A DNA stretch of 64,000 nt, taken from assembly GCA_019828545.1 (NCBI GenBank), contig JACVRA010000072.1, forward strand, positions 112,697 to 176,696. Reading direction: 5' to 3'. Shown here in pieces: positions 22,194-34,882 of the stretch (positions are counted from its first letter, which is position 1; each line of letters begins with the position of its first letter). This DNA is from Paracamarosporium sp. OC-R06-R3 (lineage: Eukaryota > Ascomycota > Dothideomycetes > Pleosporales > Didymosphaeriaceae). The position numbers and the translations under genes were made by a program. The notes beneath the pieces were generated by a model. That model was given only the letters and a program-made list of their open reading frames with translations, had not been told where the DNA came from and did no database searches.

Positions 22194-25100
22194 CAGTTGA
22201 AGGATAAACCTAGACTCGCTTAGCAGGGTTACTTTGAATATGCCGGGCAATGCTCAGCTTCAGCTGTTATGCCGGACGGTAGAAATGGAGAGTGAAATAA
22301 AGTATAAACAAAGAAATTTGGCAAAACGAATGGAGGAAGGGGATGCAGCACGAGGGTCAAGGTGCCAGAAGCTGGCAATGTATACCATTGCCATGGGGTG
22401 CAGGATTGGCGGAATGTTGATTGCAGTGATAAGGAAATGAAGCTCAAGCCACGAGTCAGCCCTCTCATCATAGCTCTCTGGTGGGCGGTATGCTATATGC
22501 CGCCGATGACGCCTGGACAGACGACAGCAGCGTACTCGGACGGGATGGGGCCTACAGTGGCGCCCTTTAATTTCACCATGCCGTCTTCAGGTGCGGCGAA
22601 GGCGGCGAACCCATATCTGAAGACGGATATGGATGGTAAGATGAGGTGAGGTTCAGAAAACGTCTTGCCAGGCCCCGGCCCGCCCCACAGGACGGGACGC
22701 GCAGTGACGGACGGATCGCTGTAGGGCGGACCGATTGGCCTGGGCGGGCGCCTCTTAGGCTAAAGAGGATGGCCTTTCGCACACACGGAACAGAGCGAAT
22801 GGGGGAGAGGCCAACGAGACGGCACGCCGCAGAGCAGATGGAGGGACGACGGCGGGGTAGATGGGAGAGATGGAGCAGGTGGTGTTGCAGGGCGGGCATT
22901 GACGGGGCCCCTGCCTGCAATGCGTCGTCGCTTCCCGGCGCGCCATGTGGGTGGCAGGGATGCTCGCGACACAGCAGGCAGGAACGCGCATCCAAGCGAG
23001 ATTGAGCGCTCACCTTCCGTTACTTGGGCACGCACCCAGCGCTTGCTGGCGACGGCAGCGTTGCGTGTTCTCTTTTGCGCGCGCGTCGACGCAGCGGCTA
23101 CCACCAGCGACGATGCGGGCGGCCTCGACAGACGGCCTGGCGACGGCGAGGGGGCCTCTGGACGGCACCGGCGCGGATGAGAGTCTGCCAGCGATATATC
23201 AGCCATGCTTTCCCCAGAATGATGCCACGGCATAAACACCCTCCTTCTCGACTCACCGTCTCGCCCCAGGACCGAGCTCGTCCGACTCGACGCGAAAAAG
23301 GGCCCTTCTGTGCCTTGCTTGCCCCTGGAATGTCCTCGCACCGTGGGCGATGGAGAGGAGAAAAGTGTCTCGATTGAAGCGTACCCAGAGCCACTGCCTG
23401 CGATCCCGGCGCTGCCGTATGCTTTATACACGCCCACAGCCTTCGCAGAACGACTTTATACGCCCCTTCACTCCCAGGACCGCTTTGCTTCTTGCCACTC
23501 CTGGTGGGCATTGCATCGCGCTCGACATGGCGTTCCGCCCATCCGCTATTGGTCTCGAAGACATCTTCCTGATTCCGGCCGTCATCCCACATGCTTCGCC
23601 CTTGTTGAATCATCCGGAGGCGAGGTATGCCTGTCAGGCCTTTCGGTGCTGGCCCGCAACAGTGTCAGGCAGGAGCACAAAGCCTCATCAGTACGACTCA
23701 TTTACTCCAACTAGAAGGACCAGACGCATCTGCAAAAGCCACTCAGCCGTCCATGTTCGTATCTAGAAGCTTCCTTAACCCTCGCAGGTGCGTCACCGAC
23801 GCCGGCCTGCATGGGTGCATCTTACATTTGCCTTCCCCACAGGCCTGCAATCGTGGCTTGCTGCCGATTGCCGACCCGCAATTTAGGACCTCTTGCCGTC
23901 GATGTCGACTTACTTTCCTCTCCAAGGCTATGCCAGGGGTACGAAAAAGCCACCAATACCGACCGCCAGGCTCCGTGGACACAAGGGCCATGCTTGTGCG
24001 ACCGCAGAGCCTCTCGATGGAACGCAGTCTCATTGGTCTCGAAAAGCAAAACTGACCGTGGCCAGCCGGGCCAACATCGCACCCTCGTCCATGTTACCCG
24101 ACGCCTCGTGGCTGGCAGATATCATAAGATCTACCGCCCGTGGCGATTATACACGCCGTCATGTTCTCTTTTCTAGTTCTAAACATAGGCGCAGACCGCC
24201 GAACTCCTCCGCACATGATCTCCCTGCTCCATATGGCGGCAACTGCGTCGTTGCACCGATAGTTACAGCATGCATACGTTTAAAGTAAGCCGTTGAAACG
24301 GGCCAGACTCTGCGGCCCTACAACCGTTCCATGTTGGAGTTGTCGATCGAAGCAACCTTGACAGGATGTGTTCGGCTTAGGTTCGGTTCTGACTACTAGG
24401 TGTTGTGGAGCCTACCAGCCACGTCGCCTTGAACCAAGATATTAGCCTTATCGATGCGTGAATATTTGATTTAATTGTTTTTTTGTGAGCTGCGACCGAC
24501 CCGCTGTTGTTTTTCGTGTCTAGCCTCACTCTGCACAAGCGATCATTACCGTGTTCTAATGTTGTTGAAGGGCCAGGTTATCGAGTGATGTCATTGTCGT
24601 TACCAGATGTATACCTTCCCTCCAGCCATGTGCTGTCGAGAAATCAAGTCGAGCACTCATGGGCAGAGTTATCGGTCCGCCACGACACCCTCCCTATGTC
24701 CTACTTTGGTACAGTTCGTACTCATGACCACAGGGTACATGGTATTTGCTGCATGTGGACCAGTTGGGCAGTGCGAGATCTCGTATTGCACGGCAACCAT
24801 GCTTTTGCGGAAGCGAGCCGCTGCCCGACACCCAGATCTTGATCGGAGCATGCCTACCACCGCACACTTCTCTTTTTTGGTCTTTTGCATGGTCATTCAT
24901 CTCGACGCGCGGGATTGTGCATGGTCATTACAAGGCTCGCTTTCGGGTTTGGAAGTATGCTCCAATCCTTCCGTTGCCCAACACCCTTCATTCATTTTTT
25001 TGCTGCATGAGGAAGAAGTCGAGTCGCTTTGTCTACGTTGCAGATATTGCCACTCTATAGCACCACTAATCGGAAATTAAAAAACCGTGGTTGCGCAAAG

Positions 25101-27322
25101 TTGAGTTCAAGAGAGTCACCGGCTAGCGACGGGCGTCGTTACTCGAGGTGTCTCAGAGCAGCATGGCTAATCATTGTCCGTTGACGAATAATCTCGGTTC
25201 AACAATCACTCGCAATGCGTACATCTGACTTGCCTAATCCAGAGTTTACAGCGATCACACATGCAAAGTGGCATGAGCAGAGAACTACACATAAGCAGTC
25301 TTTACGGTTAGCGCAGCATAATCTACAGCTACGACAACACGGCATGAACGTTGATGATCAGCCTTTCCTCATGGAAGTGCTTTTTTCGTTAAGATTCACT
25401 TCGCCGTTTTTCTTTTGGTCAACGTCACCGCAAGCACGCGTCGTCGCCACTTGCTACATTCTTTTCAGACTGTCTCGATCGCCTCAGCTGCAAGAAGACC
25501 CTGTCTTGGGTCAGGTGTACAACATCCTCGGTCATCTTCCGGCATACCGATCAGCACATCTTTCCTTCTGCATCCATGGTATCGGGGCGCGCCAGAGCTA
25601 CCCAATCAGGTCTTGTTTGTCTCAAGAAATGTCGAGGCGCGCCTTGCGCTCTTTTGCGCTCTCTGCGTAACAATTGCACAAACGACAGTTCGCGGACACA
25701 AGCTGAGAGCTGGATCTGGTTCCAATGCCATGGTAGGCTTTCCACTGTTGGCGTCTGTCTACTACTTTGATCCTCACTAAAGTCGGTCTCGGGGTTTGCC
25801 ACCTAGCACCGTCTCGTGGCGGATGCCCATGTATCTGGATGTGGGTTGCTCGATAACATGGCTGGTATGACAACGTACGTACTGCACGACCGGTCTCCTC
25901 GAACAGGATGGCGCCCGCAACCACAAAACGGGATTGCATGGCAGTTCTGTACGTCGTACCCACATTCAAAATTTAGGGGCCACAAGAAAGCTTTCTTCAC
26001 TGACTGCTGAACCTGCTCCCGGATGTACATTGCACGGCCCGACTCGTGAGCCGCAGTGCATTCCTTCCACGGAGTGACGGTTCCTCCAAGCAGGCAAAAG
26101 CTCGTCTTGATTCGACCAACACTGTCTCGATTAAAACTCGCTTCTGCGATGAAGGCGCCGTTGTCCTCACCTCACCGGTCGGAGTTAATTTTACCCTGTT
26201 TCATACTCTAAACATCTCGTGATCTCTATATGACCCTGTAATTGACCGGTAGTCTCTGCCAGTCAATAGCAGCACCCAGTCACGTCGGTAGTGATACAAG
26301 TAGAATGAGATCAACCCGCGGGGAGAATGTCCCGGGACTCTGGGGCAATACCATGGGACCTACTCATCCGCGATGAGGGTTGCACAACGCCTCACGAGCA
26401 CTGACCGCTTGATCGCCCAAAGTTCTCGTGCCTTCTGGCCTGGGCAGCGCTAACCTTACTCATCACAGTACAAAGATAGGTTCGCGTTTTGAAGGCCATA
26501 GCTAGTTGCGTTGACCTCGACGAGCACTTCCTCGATTCATAATGATATCTGAAATCGTTTGAGCAACTGAAGTTAATCCCCATGTTCAAATTTTCGCGCT
26601 CTGTATCGCCCATCTTGAGGTGATACCCGATGCCCAACCCCCTCTCCCAACACTGTATAGATGCATGACCCATGTGGTTGGTTTACTAGACCCGTTTTTG
26701 TTAGGATTTCTCTTGGAAATAGCGAGATGCAGTGCTCCCTTGTAGTGGCGAGGTGCATGGAGTGAAGCACGAGCATGTCTTTCTTTGTGGTCGGTTCTGT
26801 ACTTGCGAGCATCTGGATGCGACCTAGAGAGGCAATCGGGTAACCGTATCTGGCTAGCTTGGCGTGATCTCGTTCATCGTCCGAAGAATCACTTCAAGAG
26901 TCATTGTGAATGACTCTGGGGCTGAGGAGACTTCCATCTGACTCAATCGAGGAGACCACTAGCTTGTATAGTAGACCGAGGCCTCGAGCAGCGACATAGG
27001 TCGACACGAAATGCAGGCGCCCAGCACTTGGGTGGTGTTCCTTCAGCCATAGTCTGCAGCGACCAACCAGTACAGTGAATGATACACGCAAACCCATGAT
27101 TGCATGAGTGATCCCACGATATAACATTCACATATAGGCTGCCAACTTGCTTGAGGGCTATATCTGATGAAATCCACTGGCACATAAGGAGCGGCTGCCC
27201 GGACACGCTCAGGCCAGGTGCTTGGCGGGTCGGTGCCCCGCGGTGGTGCTGGAAATTTTGAGCGCGCGCAGCAACTCGTTGATTGACGCATACCAGCTGC
27301 CCCACCTTCGTTTTCCGCCTGC
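22194..27322. other. About 5 kb without a convincing gene
   Basis: This is the longest non-coding stretch of the window. The first part (about 22,650-23,250) is GC-rich and open in several frames on both strands, which produces long but mutually overlapping frames with no domain. The rest (about 24,300-27,000) has ordinary composition with short frames only. I looked for signal peptides, kinase, P450, transposase and reverse-transcriptase motifs and saw none. It may hold regulatory DNA, a long 5' leader, non-coding RNA or decayed sequence. Confidence 0.5.
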
Positions 27323-27559
27323 ATGCAGCGCCCATTCTGCCCACTACCAAACATTTTCTCTTCTTCTTCACTCCCCTTTTTCTTGAGGCCGCGGGCGACT
27401 CACACGTTTGTGACTCACGCATCTTGTTTCCCAGCGTACACCAAGTCCACACGCCGACGCAATCCCACCCGTGTCAACTTAGGACACCCGACTCCGCCCC
27501 GGAGGTTCACGCGACCGTATTCGCAAATCGATACACGCCCCTTCGACCCGTTCGCGAAC
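27323..27559 (+). other. Putative mitochondrial presequence of arginyl-tRNA synthetase
   Basis: The 79 residues upstream of the second in-frame ATG are rich in Arg, Ser, Thr and Pro and have no acidic residue until near the end (RRRNPTR, then PPRRFTRPYSQ). RRFTRPYSQ resembles a matrix-protease site. Leaky scanning past ATG 27323 to 27560 would give mitochondrial and cytosolic enzymes from one gene. Confidence 0.6.
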
Positions 27560-29676
27560 ATGGATGCCTCGACGCAAGCACAGTCGCTCGAAGCCCTGAC
27601 GGCCAAGCTGAAGACGTTGGGGATCAACGAGGTGCCTGCTGAGCCAAACACGTACCCTGCGCTCAACCCGTTCGATCTGTACCGTTCGCACGTTACCGAG
27701 CTGCTGTCGCAGTCCACAGGCATTGACTCTAAGATCATATATCCCACATTGCAGAGGACTGTCAAGACGGAGCATGGCGATCTGCAGATGGCGGCGGCGG
27801 CCCTCCGCCAGAAGCGCAAGGATATGAAGGAGTTCGCAAAGGAAATCGCGGACAAGTTCCCTGGGTCTCCATTGATCGAGAAGGTCGTTGTCATGGACGC
27901 GCTTCTGATGTTTTGGTTCAAGCCGGAGGCCTTGACCAGCCTCGTGGTTCCCGCTGTGCTGAAGGCCGGCGCGTCCTACGGCTTCAACAGCTCACACGGT
28001 CTCCATGACCCCTCCGACCCCTCGAAAGGCCAAAAGAAGATGATCGTCGAATTCAGTTCGCCAAACATTGCGAAGCCGTTTCATGCTGGTCATTTGCGAA
28101 GCACAATCATCGGCGGTTTCCTCGCGAACCTGTATGATGCTGCTGGCTGGGATGTCACGAGGATGAACTACTTGGGAGACTGGGGTAAGCAGTACGGCGT
28201 GTTGGCGATAGGATTTGATCTGTACGGATCAGAAGAGGAGCTTGTCAAAAACCCCATTGGCCACCTCTACGACGTCTATGTGAAGATCTCAAAGACCGCA
28301 GCAGAAGAGGCTGATAAGATGAAGGAACTGAAGCAGAAGATCGAAGAGCTGAAGAAAGAGGGCAAAGACTCGTCCGATCTGGAGCAGCAGGTTCAACAGA
28401 TCTCCGATAATGGTGTTGACGAGAAGGCGAGGCAGTACTTCAGAAGGATGACAGAGGGCGAGCCCGTCGCTCTGGGTATCTGGGAGCGATTCAGGAATCT
28501 TTCCATCGAAAAGTATAAGCGGACATATGCCCGACTCAATATCCGTTATGACGACTACAGCGGTGAGTCGCAAGTGAAGGACGAGAGTATGGAACACGCA
28601 GCGAAGGTCATGGAGGAGAAGAAAGTCAGCGAGAACAGTGAAGGCGCCATCATTGTTGATCTGACCAAATACTCGAAGAAGCTGGGTAAGGCGGTTGTGA
28701 GGAAGAAGGACGGCACGTCACTATACCTCACCCGTGATATTGCAGCGGTGTCGGAGCGATACGAGAAGTACAAGTTCGATAAGATGATCTACGTCGTAGC
28801 CAGCCAGCAGGACCTTCATCTGGCTCAGCTGTTCAAGATCCTAGAAGCCATGGGCTACAAGGACCTAGCTGGTGCTTGCTCGCACGTAAACTTCGGAATG
28901 GTGCTTGGCATGTCAACTAGGAAGGGAACTGCGAAGTTCTTGGACGACATTCTCGAGACTGTTGCCGAGAAGATGCACGAGGTCATGAGGACCAACCAAG
29001 CCAAGTATGAACAGGTAAGTATATTACGAGAGCCTCAGTATCCTATATTGTCCAGGATGTGCATTACAAAGTTGGACAAATCTCAATGACCCTCCGCTAA
29101 CCTCTTGATCTCTAGGTCGAAGATCCAGAGAAGACCGCGGATGTTCTGGGTATTTCAGCCGTCATGGTTCAAGATATGAAGGGCAAGCGTATCAACAACT
29201 ATACCTTCGATATGGATAGGATGACCAGTTTCGAAGGAGACACCGGGCCTTACCTGCAGTACGCACACGCTCGTCTCTGCAGCATCACCCGAAAGGTCAA
29301 CGCCGCTGTTCCGGACATCGCAAACATCGACCTTGCTACCGCAGCGGATCTTACCCTCATCAAGGAGCCTCAAGGCATAGATCTGGTCCGCCAACTAGCT
29401 GCCTGGCCCGATATTTTCATGACTACGCTCAAGACCCAAGAGCCTACCACCGTGTTGACATACCTGTAAGTTACTCTGTATGATATTTTGGTACGGTGCT
29501 AATGTCGAAACAGCTTCAAGTTGACCCACGCGCTATCATCGTCCTATGACCATCTCCAGATCCTTGGATCGGAGAGGGAAACCATGCTTGCCCGTTTGGC
29601 GCTATACACTGCGGCTCGCCAGACGCTCAACAACGGCATGCGTATTCTTGGCTTGAGCCCTGTCGAGCGCATGTAA
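27323..29676 (+). CDS. Arginyl-tRNA synthetase with probable dual cytosolic/mitochondrial forms
   Basis: Exons 27323-29014, 29116-29465 and 29514-29676 give 734 residues from the first ATG or 655 from ATG 27560. Introns are 101 nt (GTAAGT, TCTAG) and 48 nt (GTAAGT, branch GCTAATG, acceptor AACAG). Class I signatures are present: HAGH (254-257 of the long form) inside SSPNIAKPFHAGHLRST, and MSTRKG (530-535) as the KMSKS equivalent. YLGDWGKQYG and the DALR anticodon-binding end (SSSYDHLQILG, LYTAARQTLNNGMRILGL) confirm ArgRS. A Lys/Glu-rich helical insert lies at about 325-360 of the long form. It charges tRNA-Arg for translation. The 79-residue extension between the two ATGs has the make-up of a mitochondrial presequence (see the separate entry). 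Confidence 0.97.
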
Positions 29677-30425
29677 AATTTGTCGCCCTCCTTCTTAACA
29701 CCATCTCCGAAGCGCATTAAAGCCCTCAATCTAGGTGCTGCATGTCGTGAGGTTACTGCACTAGGACACAAATTCGAGTACATGGTCGTATGCTAAGTCC
29801 ATCAATGCATAGGTCAGCTGTGCTCAAACGCTTGTCGTCTAGCTATAGGTGTATTGCATATTCACGGCGTTCGAAATAGCATGTTTAGGCGGGTCAGCTA
29901 CTCTGGATGGTACCGGTTGGGAGAGCTCCTGTATTTGATACCATAGTAAAAGTGAGAAGCAAAAGTATTTACGCAGTCTATACCCTGGTACTTGGTGACA
30001 AAGTCATAACTGTAGCGTTTACGGAGGTATATACATATGCAAGGAGAGCTCGATTCGCTTGCGCCTTCATCCGCGCTAAAATTAGCCAGGGCCAGTCTCA
30101 ACCAATCACCTGCACTACACCCTTCAACATCAGACGGCGCGCTTCTCCTCGAGCCCAAACGGCCGTTTCCACAGCCGCTGCAACGCTCCTGTAAATGTGC
30201 TCGCCACCACTTCCGTCCTGAACAACCGCCCCTCGTGAGCACAAGACCCCTAAATTGAATACGGGGGCGTGCCTCGTGATGGGGCGGGGCCCAAGCACAA
30301 AGGAGAGAGCTGACACCCTTTGTCCCTTTGTGCCCGGGGGCGAAGTCGATATATGTTGATTCCCTGCTGTTTCACTGCCATGCCAAACAAAATCACTAAC
30401 AACGACTAACCACGCTCTACCCACA
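29677..30425. other. Intergenic region
   Basis: 3' flank of the ArgRS gene, then the promoter of the GPI-type gene. G/C-rich elements (CGGGGGCG, GGGGCGGGGCCC) lie at about 30,250-30,295 upstream of its start and could bind a zinc-finger regulator. No gene is visible. Confidence 0.4.
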
Positions 30426-31045
30426 ATGAGACGCACAGCGAGCCTTTTCCTTGTCCTTCTCGGCAGCGCTGCCGCGCAATTGCAATACGGGCAGAATCCG
30501 GGTGGTTCTCCGCAGGGCGAAAGCCCGACTGGATCTGTAGTCACTGTTACGTTTATGTCTGGTGCGTTCTATCTCCTCCCATCCTATATACCTGCTTAGG
30601 TGTTTCCACCTACTACCACACCGACGATCCGTCTATCCGTTCCTTCAAGAATACTAACATCCCCACAGAAGTCTACACCATATCTGTTTTCGACCCCTCA
30701 AATGCACCCACGTACGGCGCGGACAAAACTACCATCTACCGCCCCAGCGAAACAACGCTGAGTACGACGTATTCGAAGACTGCGTCGCCTGCCGAGGAGT
30801 GTACGTTGGTGGAGGCGTCGTCTACGCTTGTGACTACGGCGACGGCAACGGCGACGACTACGACGGCGCGGAGTGCGGCTTCTTCTTCTCCTCTTTCTTC
30901 TTCTGCGGCGCAGGTGGCACAGAGCGCGGTTGAATCCGTGCCCCCGGCTCCGGAGGAACAGACTGCGAATGCGGCGATGGGGGTGCGGTCGGGGATGTTT
31001 GGGGTTGTGGGTGGGGGGTTGGTGGCTGGGTTTGTGATGATGTGA
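30426..31045 (+). CDS. Small GPI-anchored Ser/Thr-rich cell-surface protein
   Basis: Exons 30426-30561 and 30669-31045 are joined across a 107-nt intron (donor GTGCGT, acceptor CCACAG), giving 170 residues. The N-terminus MRRTASLFLVLLGSAAAQ is a signal peptide. A short Gly/Pro/Gln-rich segment and a VVTVTFMSEVYTISVF region follow, then a Thr/Ser/Ala-rich stalk (about 90-135) suited to O-mannosylation. The last 20 residues are hydrophobic (GMFGVVGGGLVAGFVMM), and small residues upstream (NAAMG) could serve as the GPI attachment site. This is the standard layout of a fungal cell-wall GPI protein of unknown function. Confidence 0.75.
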
Positions 31046-31404
31046 GGGGCTTGTCTGATGGTGGTTTCCTTGAGTTGAGATATCCAAAAGGGAAGCAAGG
31101 CGTTCGAGGTGTTTTGTCAGGAAGTGTAAAATTAATCAGGGAGAGGATTGTTTTGGTCTGTAATGTTCAGAGAGACGGTTTTGTTGGGTAATGTATATTC
31201 ATGGCGCGACAAATTTACGGGTGGTGTAGGGCGTGGCGGGATACCTAGTAGAGGTAGATGATCGTATTTGCATTGTTAACAAAAGATGTGTGCGTTCTGT
31301 ATGGAAATAGAAACCGTTTATCATTTTATTTTTCACTGTATCACAGAGATTAGGCGGACGAGATTGGAAGTTAATCAGATAGATGCATGTATTCATCATG
31401 TACT
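31046..31404. other. Convergent 3' region
   Basis: Interval between the 3' ends of the GPI-type gene and the deaminase-like gene. AT-rich with no gene. Confidence 0.5.
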
Positions 31405-32974
31405 TCACACAAGCCATTTCCTGAATATGTCTTCCAACCGCGCACGTTCATCTGCTCCCGTGAAGATAGCATCGATCGGTCGCTGTGCCAATTTCTTCAA
31501 CTCAGCACGATCCAATCCGAAATGGGTAGCTGCGAGGTAATATTCCTGAGACAGCGGGCTGCAGAAGACGCCTACGTCATCCGTCTGTTCATAGTAAATA
31601 ACATAGCATGCTCAAAATCTAAACGACGTGCTTACACATAAAGCTACAGGAACATTCGTCTGCCGCCAAAACCCAAAGTGGTGGTCAGAGTAGGTGCCCG
31701 TGATGAGCTTGGCATGGACGTTGCAGCTCATGCATAGCTCCACGCCTATACTCTCCTTCTCTATGCGCTGTTGGAATGATGGATTGACGTGGATGACGTG
31801 TCCAAGCCGATCAGGGTGCCAGGAGAGGAGCGTGTTGAGCTCTTCGTCTGTCCCTGATTCCGCGATCTCTGCAAAGTGCAATGTTATCTTTAACCCTGCT
31901 GCTTTAACTTGGGCGAATGCATCCGTGTATAGGCTAACGTCTCCTTTCGCGGGGTTGCCGCAAAGGTCGACGCCTACTACACCGGCTGATTGGTACTTGA
32001 GCGCAAGGTCGACTACTTCTTGCGCTTCAGCTGCTGTATTCCGCCGGTCTACGGAAAGGATTAGAAAGGCCCTCATGGTGTTGCTTTCTTGCTCATTGTG
32101 TTTCCTTAGAACACTGAGTATCGTGTTCACATAGTCATCCTTTGAGATGTTCCGAGCTGGAACAGCCCTGGGTGTTGTTCGAAGCTCAATATACACGACA
32201 CCATCAGCTTGGAAATCTGCTAGCACTCTTTTCGTAGAGAACCTGCTGGACTGTCAGGCATATGATCCTCTGGCACGACGATCGAGGTCTGGCCGCCACA
32301 CTTGTAGCTCGGCAGGACGGCAAGATCCGCAGTGCACCGGGCATCATGTGACCTATACATACTCTATACTGGGAAGGTCGTCACAGAGCTTATAAATGTA
32401 CGACGAGAATAAAGGAAAGAATCTGAATTTGCAGTTAGCTTTGTGCTAACCGAAGATGAATTTGATGTGCCGCGGAGCCTAGTGTGACTATACGGGGCGG
32501 CATCAGGAGTTCAGAATCGGACTTTGAGGTTCTCGTTCTACAGGCTACTCCTGGAAGCAGTCGGAGAATTACAATCACGCTGGGCAACAGGTCCAATGAG
32601 ACGTCGAACGTGCACGCGCTTACGGGACATCCGACGGGGGTCCGAAGATCAATGGAAACAAAGGAAGGACCCCTACGTTTGGACATCGTAATCCACCTTC
32701 TCTGAGGGCATGGCTACGAGAGGGTCCTCCAGACGGAGCCCTGGCTCCTGCTGCCGGCGCGTCTCCCAGATGTCGTGGAGACAGTCTCGGCTGATGCTCC
32801 CCGTGATGTGGGCATGGAGCTTTGGTTGATATTAGCACGGCCGCGAACGGATGGTGTATTGGAGTCCATGCGCGCCGCTTGGCGGACGGCGAACAGGAGA
32901 GGCTGGCGACGACGTACTTCGATCTTGGGCAGCCTGCGGGCGTAGTCCACGTCGACGGGCGGTGCGTCTGCCAT
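31405..32974 (-). CDS. Adenosine-deaminase-like protein (ADAL type, probable N6-methyl-AMP deaminase)
   Basis: Five exons: 32974-32918, 32819-32677, 32422-32359, 32250-31636 and 31584-31405, giving 352 residues. Introns are 98 nt (branch GTGCTAAT), 254 nt (GCTAACTG), 108 nt and 51 nt. The first two joins rebuild LPKIE-LHAHITGSIS, with metal ligands H21 and H23, and VDYDVQT-FFPLFSSYIY. Later motifs are DGVVYIELRTTPR, VVGVDLCGNP, LHFAE (H213, catalytic E216), RLGH (H239) and TDDVGVF (D295, D296). All zinc-binding and catalytic residues of the deaminase superfamily are present. GSIS after HAH and TDDVGVF fit ADAL rather than adenine deaminase. ADAL proteins clear N6-modified AMP in the cytosol. 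The third intron border (32251/32358) is the least certain. The gene is divergent from the G beta gene, 642 bp apart. Confidence 0.85.
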
Positions 32975-33616
32975 GGTGGACACGGCGGGCAGCGAGCTGG
33001 TGTCAAACGCATGCGTCCCAGTGAAAGGCACTTTGCAGCAGCGCCCGGGTCGTCAACGCCCGACCCTGCTCGGGGCTAGCCGGGAGGGGCTAGCGCGCTT
33101 CGAGAAGGGGAGGAGCGACCCAGGAGATTGCAACTGACGAAGAAGGCGCGCGTTCGCCAGCCCTTCTCTCCGCCTCCTCAGTGCTTCTGCAGCCCGCCTT
33201 GTCCAACGCCGCATCCCCGCGCTGCGAGCCCGCTCTTTTGTCTGTCCTGCGAGGTGCTGCTCCGCGCTGTCTTCCCTCGGCGTCCAGCTCGACGTTTCTC
33301 GGCTAGTCTGCGCCCAGCTCCCCAGGCCGCCCCCGTAACCAGAACCTCGTCTGCAGCACCACTGCCGCAGCCCTCACCCACTCCCGCCAGACCACCCGCC
33401 CTGCGCCCTCCGCCATCCGCAGCCTGCGCCGCCCCGAAGCGCGAGCAATTGCTCCTCAGCGCGTCTCTGCCGCCCCTTTTGTCCCCGCTCGAGCCCCAGC
33501 GTTGCGTGCGTGCCCGGTCGCTGCGCTAGCTGCGAGGCCCCTGGATCCAGCCAACCTCGCCTGCGACACTCCGTTGCGACGACGCCCCCTCTCACTGCAC
33601 CTGTCACCCACAGAGC
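32975..33616. promoter_or_regulatory. Shared 5' region of the deaminase-like and G beta genes
   Basis: This divergent intergenic region is GC-rich, with a strong C/T bias on the plus strand from 33,150 to 33,610. Such tracts are typical of long 5' leaders of well-expressed fungal genes. The 133-codon frame inside it is Pro/Ala-rich and not convincing. Confidence 0.5.
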
Positions 33617-34882
33617 ATGGCCGATATGAGCGCCGAATCCATCCAGCAGAAGATCCAAATCGCCCGTCGCGATGCCGAGGCGCTCAAGGACAGGATAAAA
33701 CGCAAGAAGGACGAGCTTGCTGACACCACCCGTACGTCCACCCGACAGCCCTCGCGACCGCCTGCTAACAGCCCAATGCAGTCCGTGATGTTGCGAAGCA
33801 GCGAGTCGAGGCTCTGCCGCGTCTCTCGATGAAGACCAAGCGCACCCTCAAGGGCCATCTGGCCAAGATCTACGCGATGCACTGGTCGACAGACCGCCGA
33901 CATCTCGTCTCCGCCTCGCAGGACGGCAAGCTCATCATCTGGGATGCCTACACCACAAACAAGGTCCACGCCATTCCCCTGCGATCATCGTGGGTCATGA
34001 CCTGCGCCTACTCGCCTTCCGGAAACTACGTCGCGTGCGGAGGGTTGGACAACATCTGCTCTATTTACAACCTATCGGCCCGGGAAGGCCCCACTCGTGT
34101 CGCCCGGGAGCTGTCCGGCCACTCAGGTTACCTGTCTTGCTGCCGATTTATCAGCGACAAGCGCATCCTCACATCCTCTGGTGACATGACTTGTGTTCTT
34201 TGGGATCTGGAGACTGGCTCCAAGGTACACGAGTTTGCCGACCATTTGGGTGATGTTATGAGCTTGAGCATAAACCCGCTCGACCACAACCAGTTCGTGT
34301 CGGGTGCTTGCGATGCTTTTGCCAAGCTGTGGGACATCCGTCAACAGAAGTGCGTCCAGACATTTGCGGCCCACGACTCTGACATCAATGCTATTCAATT
34401 CTTCCCCAACGGTAACGCCTTCGGAACCGGATCCGACGATGCTTCCTGCCGCCTATTCGATATCCGTGCCGATCGCGAACTGCAGGCCTATACCGTACGC
34501 AGACCCCAAAACGTCCTTACGCTGTCTATGTATTCAGTTGCTAACGAATTGACAGATTCCGGAACCTGTCTGTGGTATCACATCGGTAGCCTTCTCCGTG
34601 TCGGGTCGTCTGCTTTTCGCTGGTTATGACGATTTTGAATGCAAGGTTGGTATCACCTGTCCCTCGTTACACGACATTACTAAAAAGCATATAGGTCTGG
34701 GATGTCCTTCGTGGAGAGCGCGTAGGCACACTGCAAGGTCACGACAACCGAGTCAGCTGTCTCGGCGTAAGCAACGACGCACTAAGTCTTTGCACTGGTT
34801 CATGGGATTCCATGGTATGTTCGACAAGCTGCTACTTCCATCCTGCATGGCTAACTTGGCATAGCTGCGTATCTGGGCATAA
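33617..34882 (+). CDS. Heterotrimeric G protein beta subunit
   Basis: Five exons: 33617-33731, 33782-34494, 34556-34645, 34695-34814 and 34865-34882, giving 351 residues. Introns are 49-61 nt with clear branch sites (GCTAACAG, GCTAACGA, TTACTAAA). The last exon is only 18 nt (LRIWA plus stop). The N-terminal helix that pairs with G gamma ([20 protein letters not shown]) precedes seven WD blades, including [56 protein letters not shown] and [14 protein letters not shown]. It couples with G gamma at the plasma membrane and signals in growth, sporulation and mating. The length is normal for fungal G beta. Confidence 0.97.

Noticed and set aside
22760..23437. 225-codon minus-strand frame and its overlapping neighbours
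   Set aside because: GC-rich stretch open in several frames on both strands, with no conserved motif or signal.
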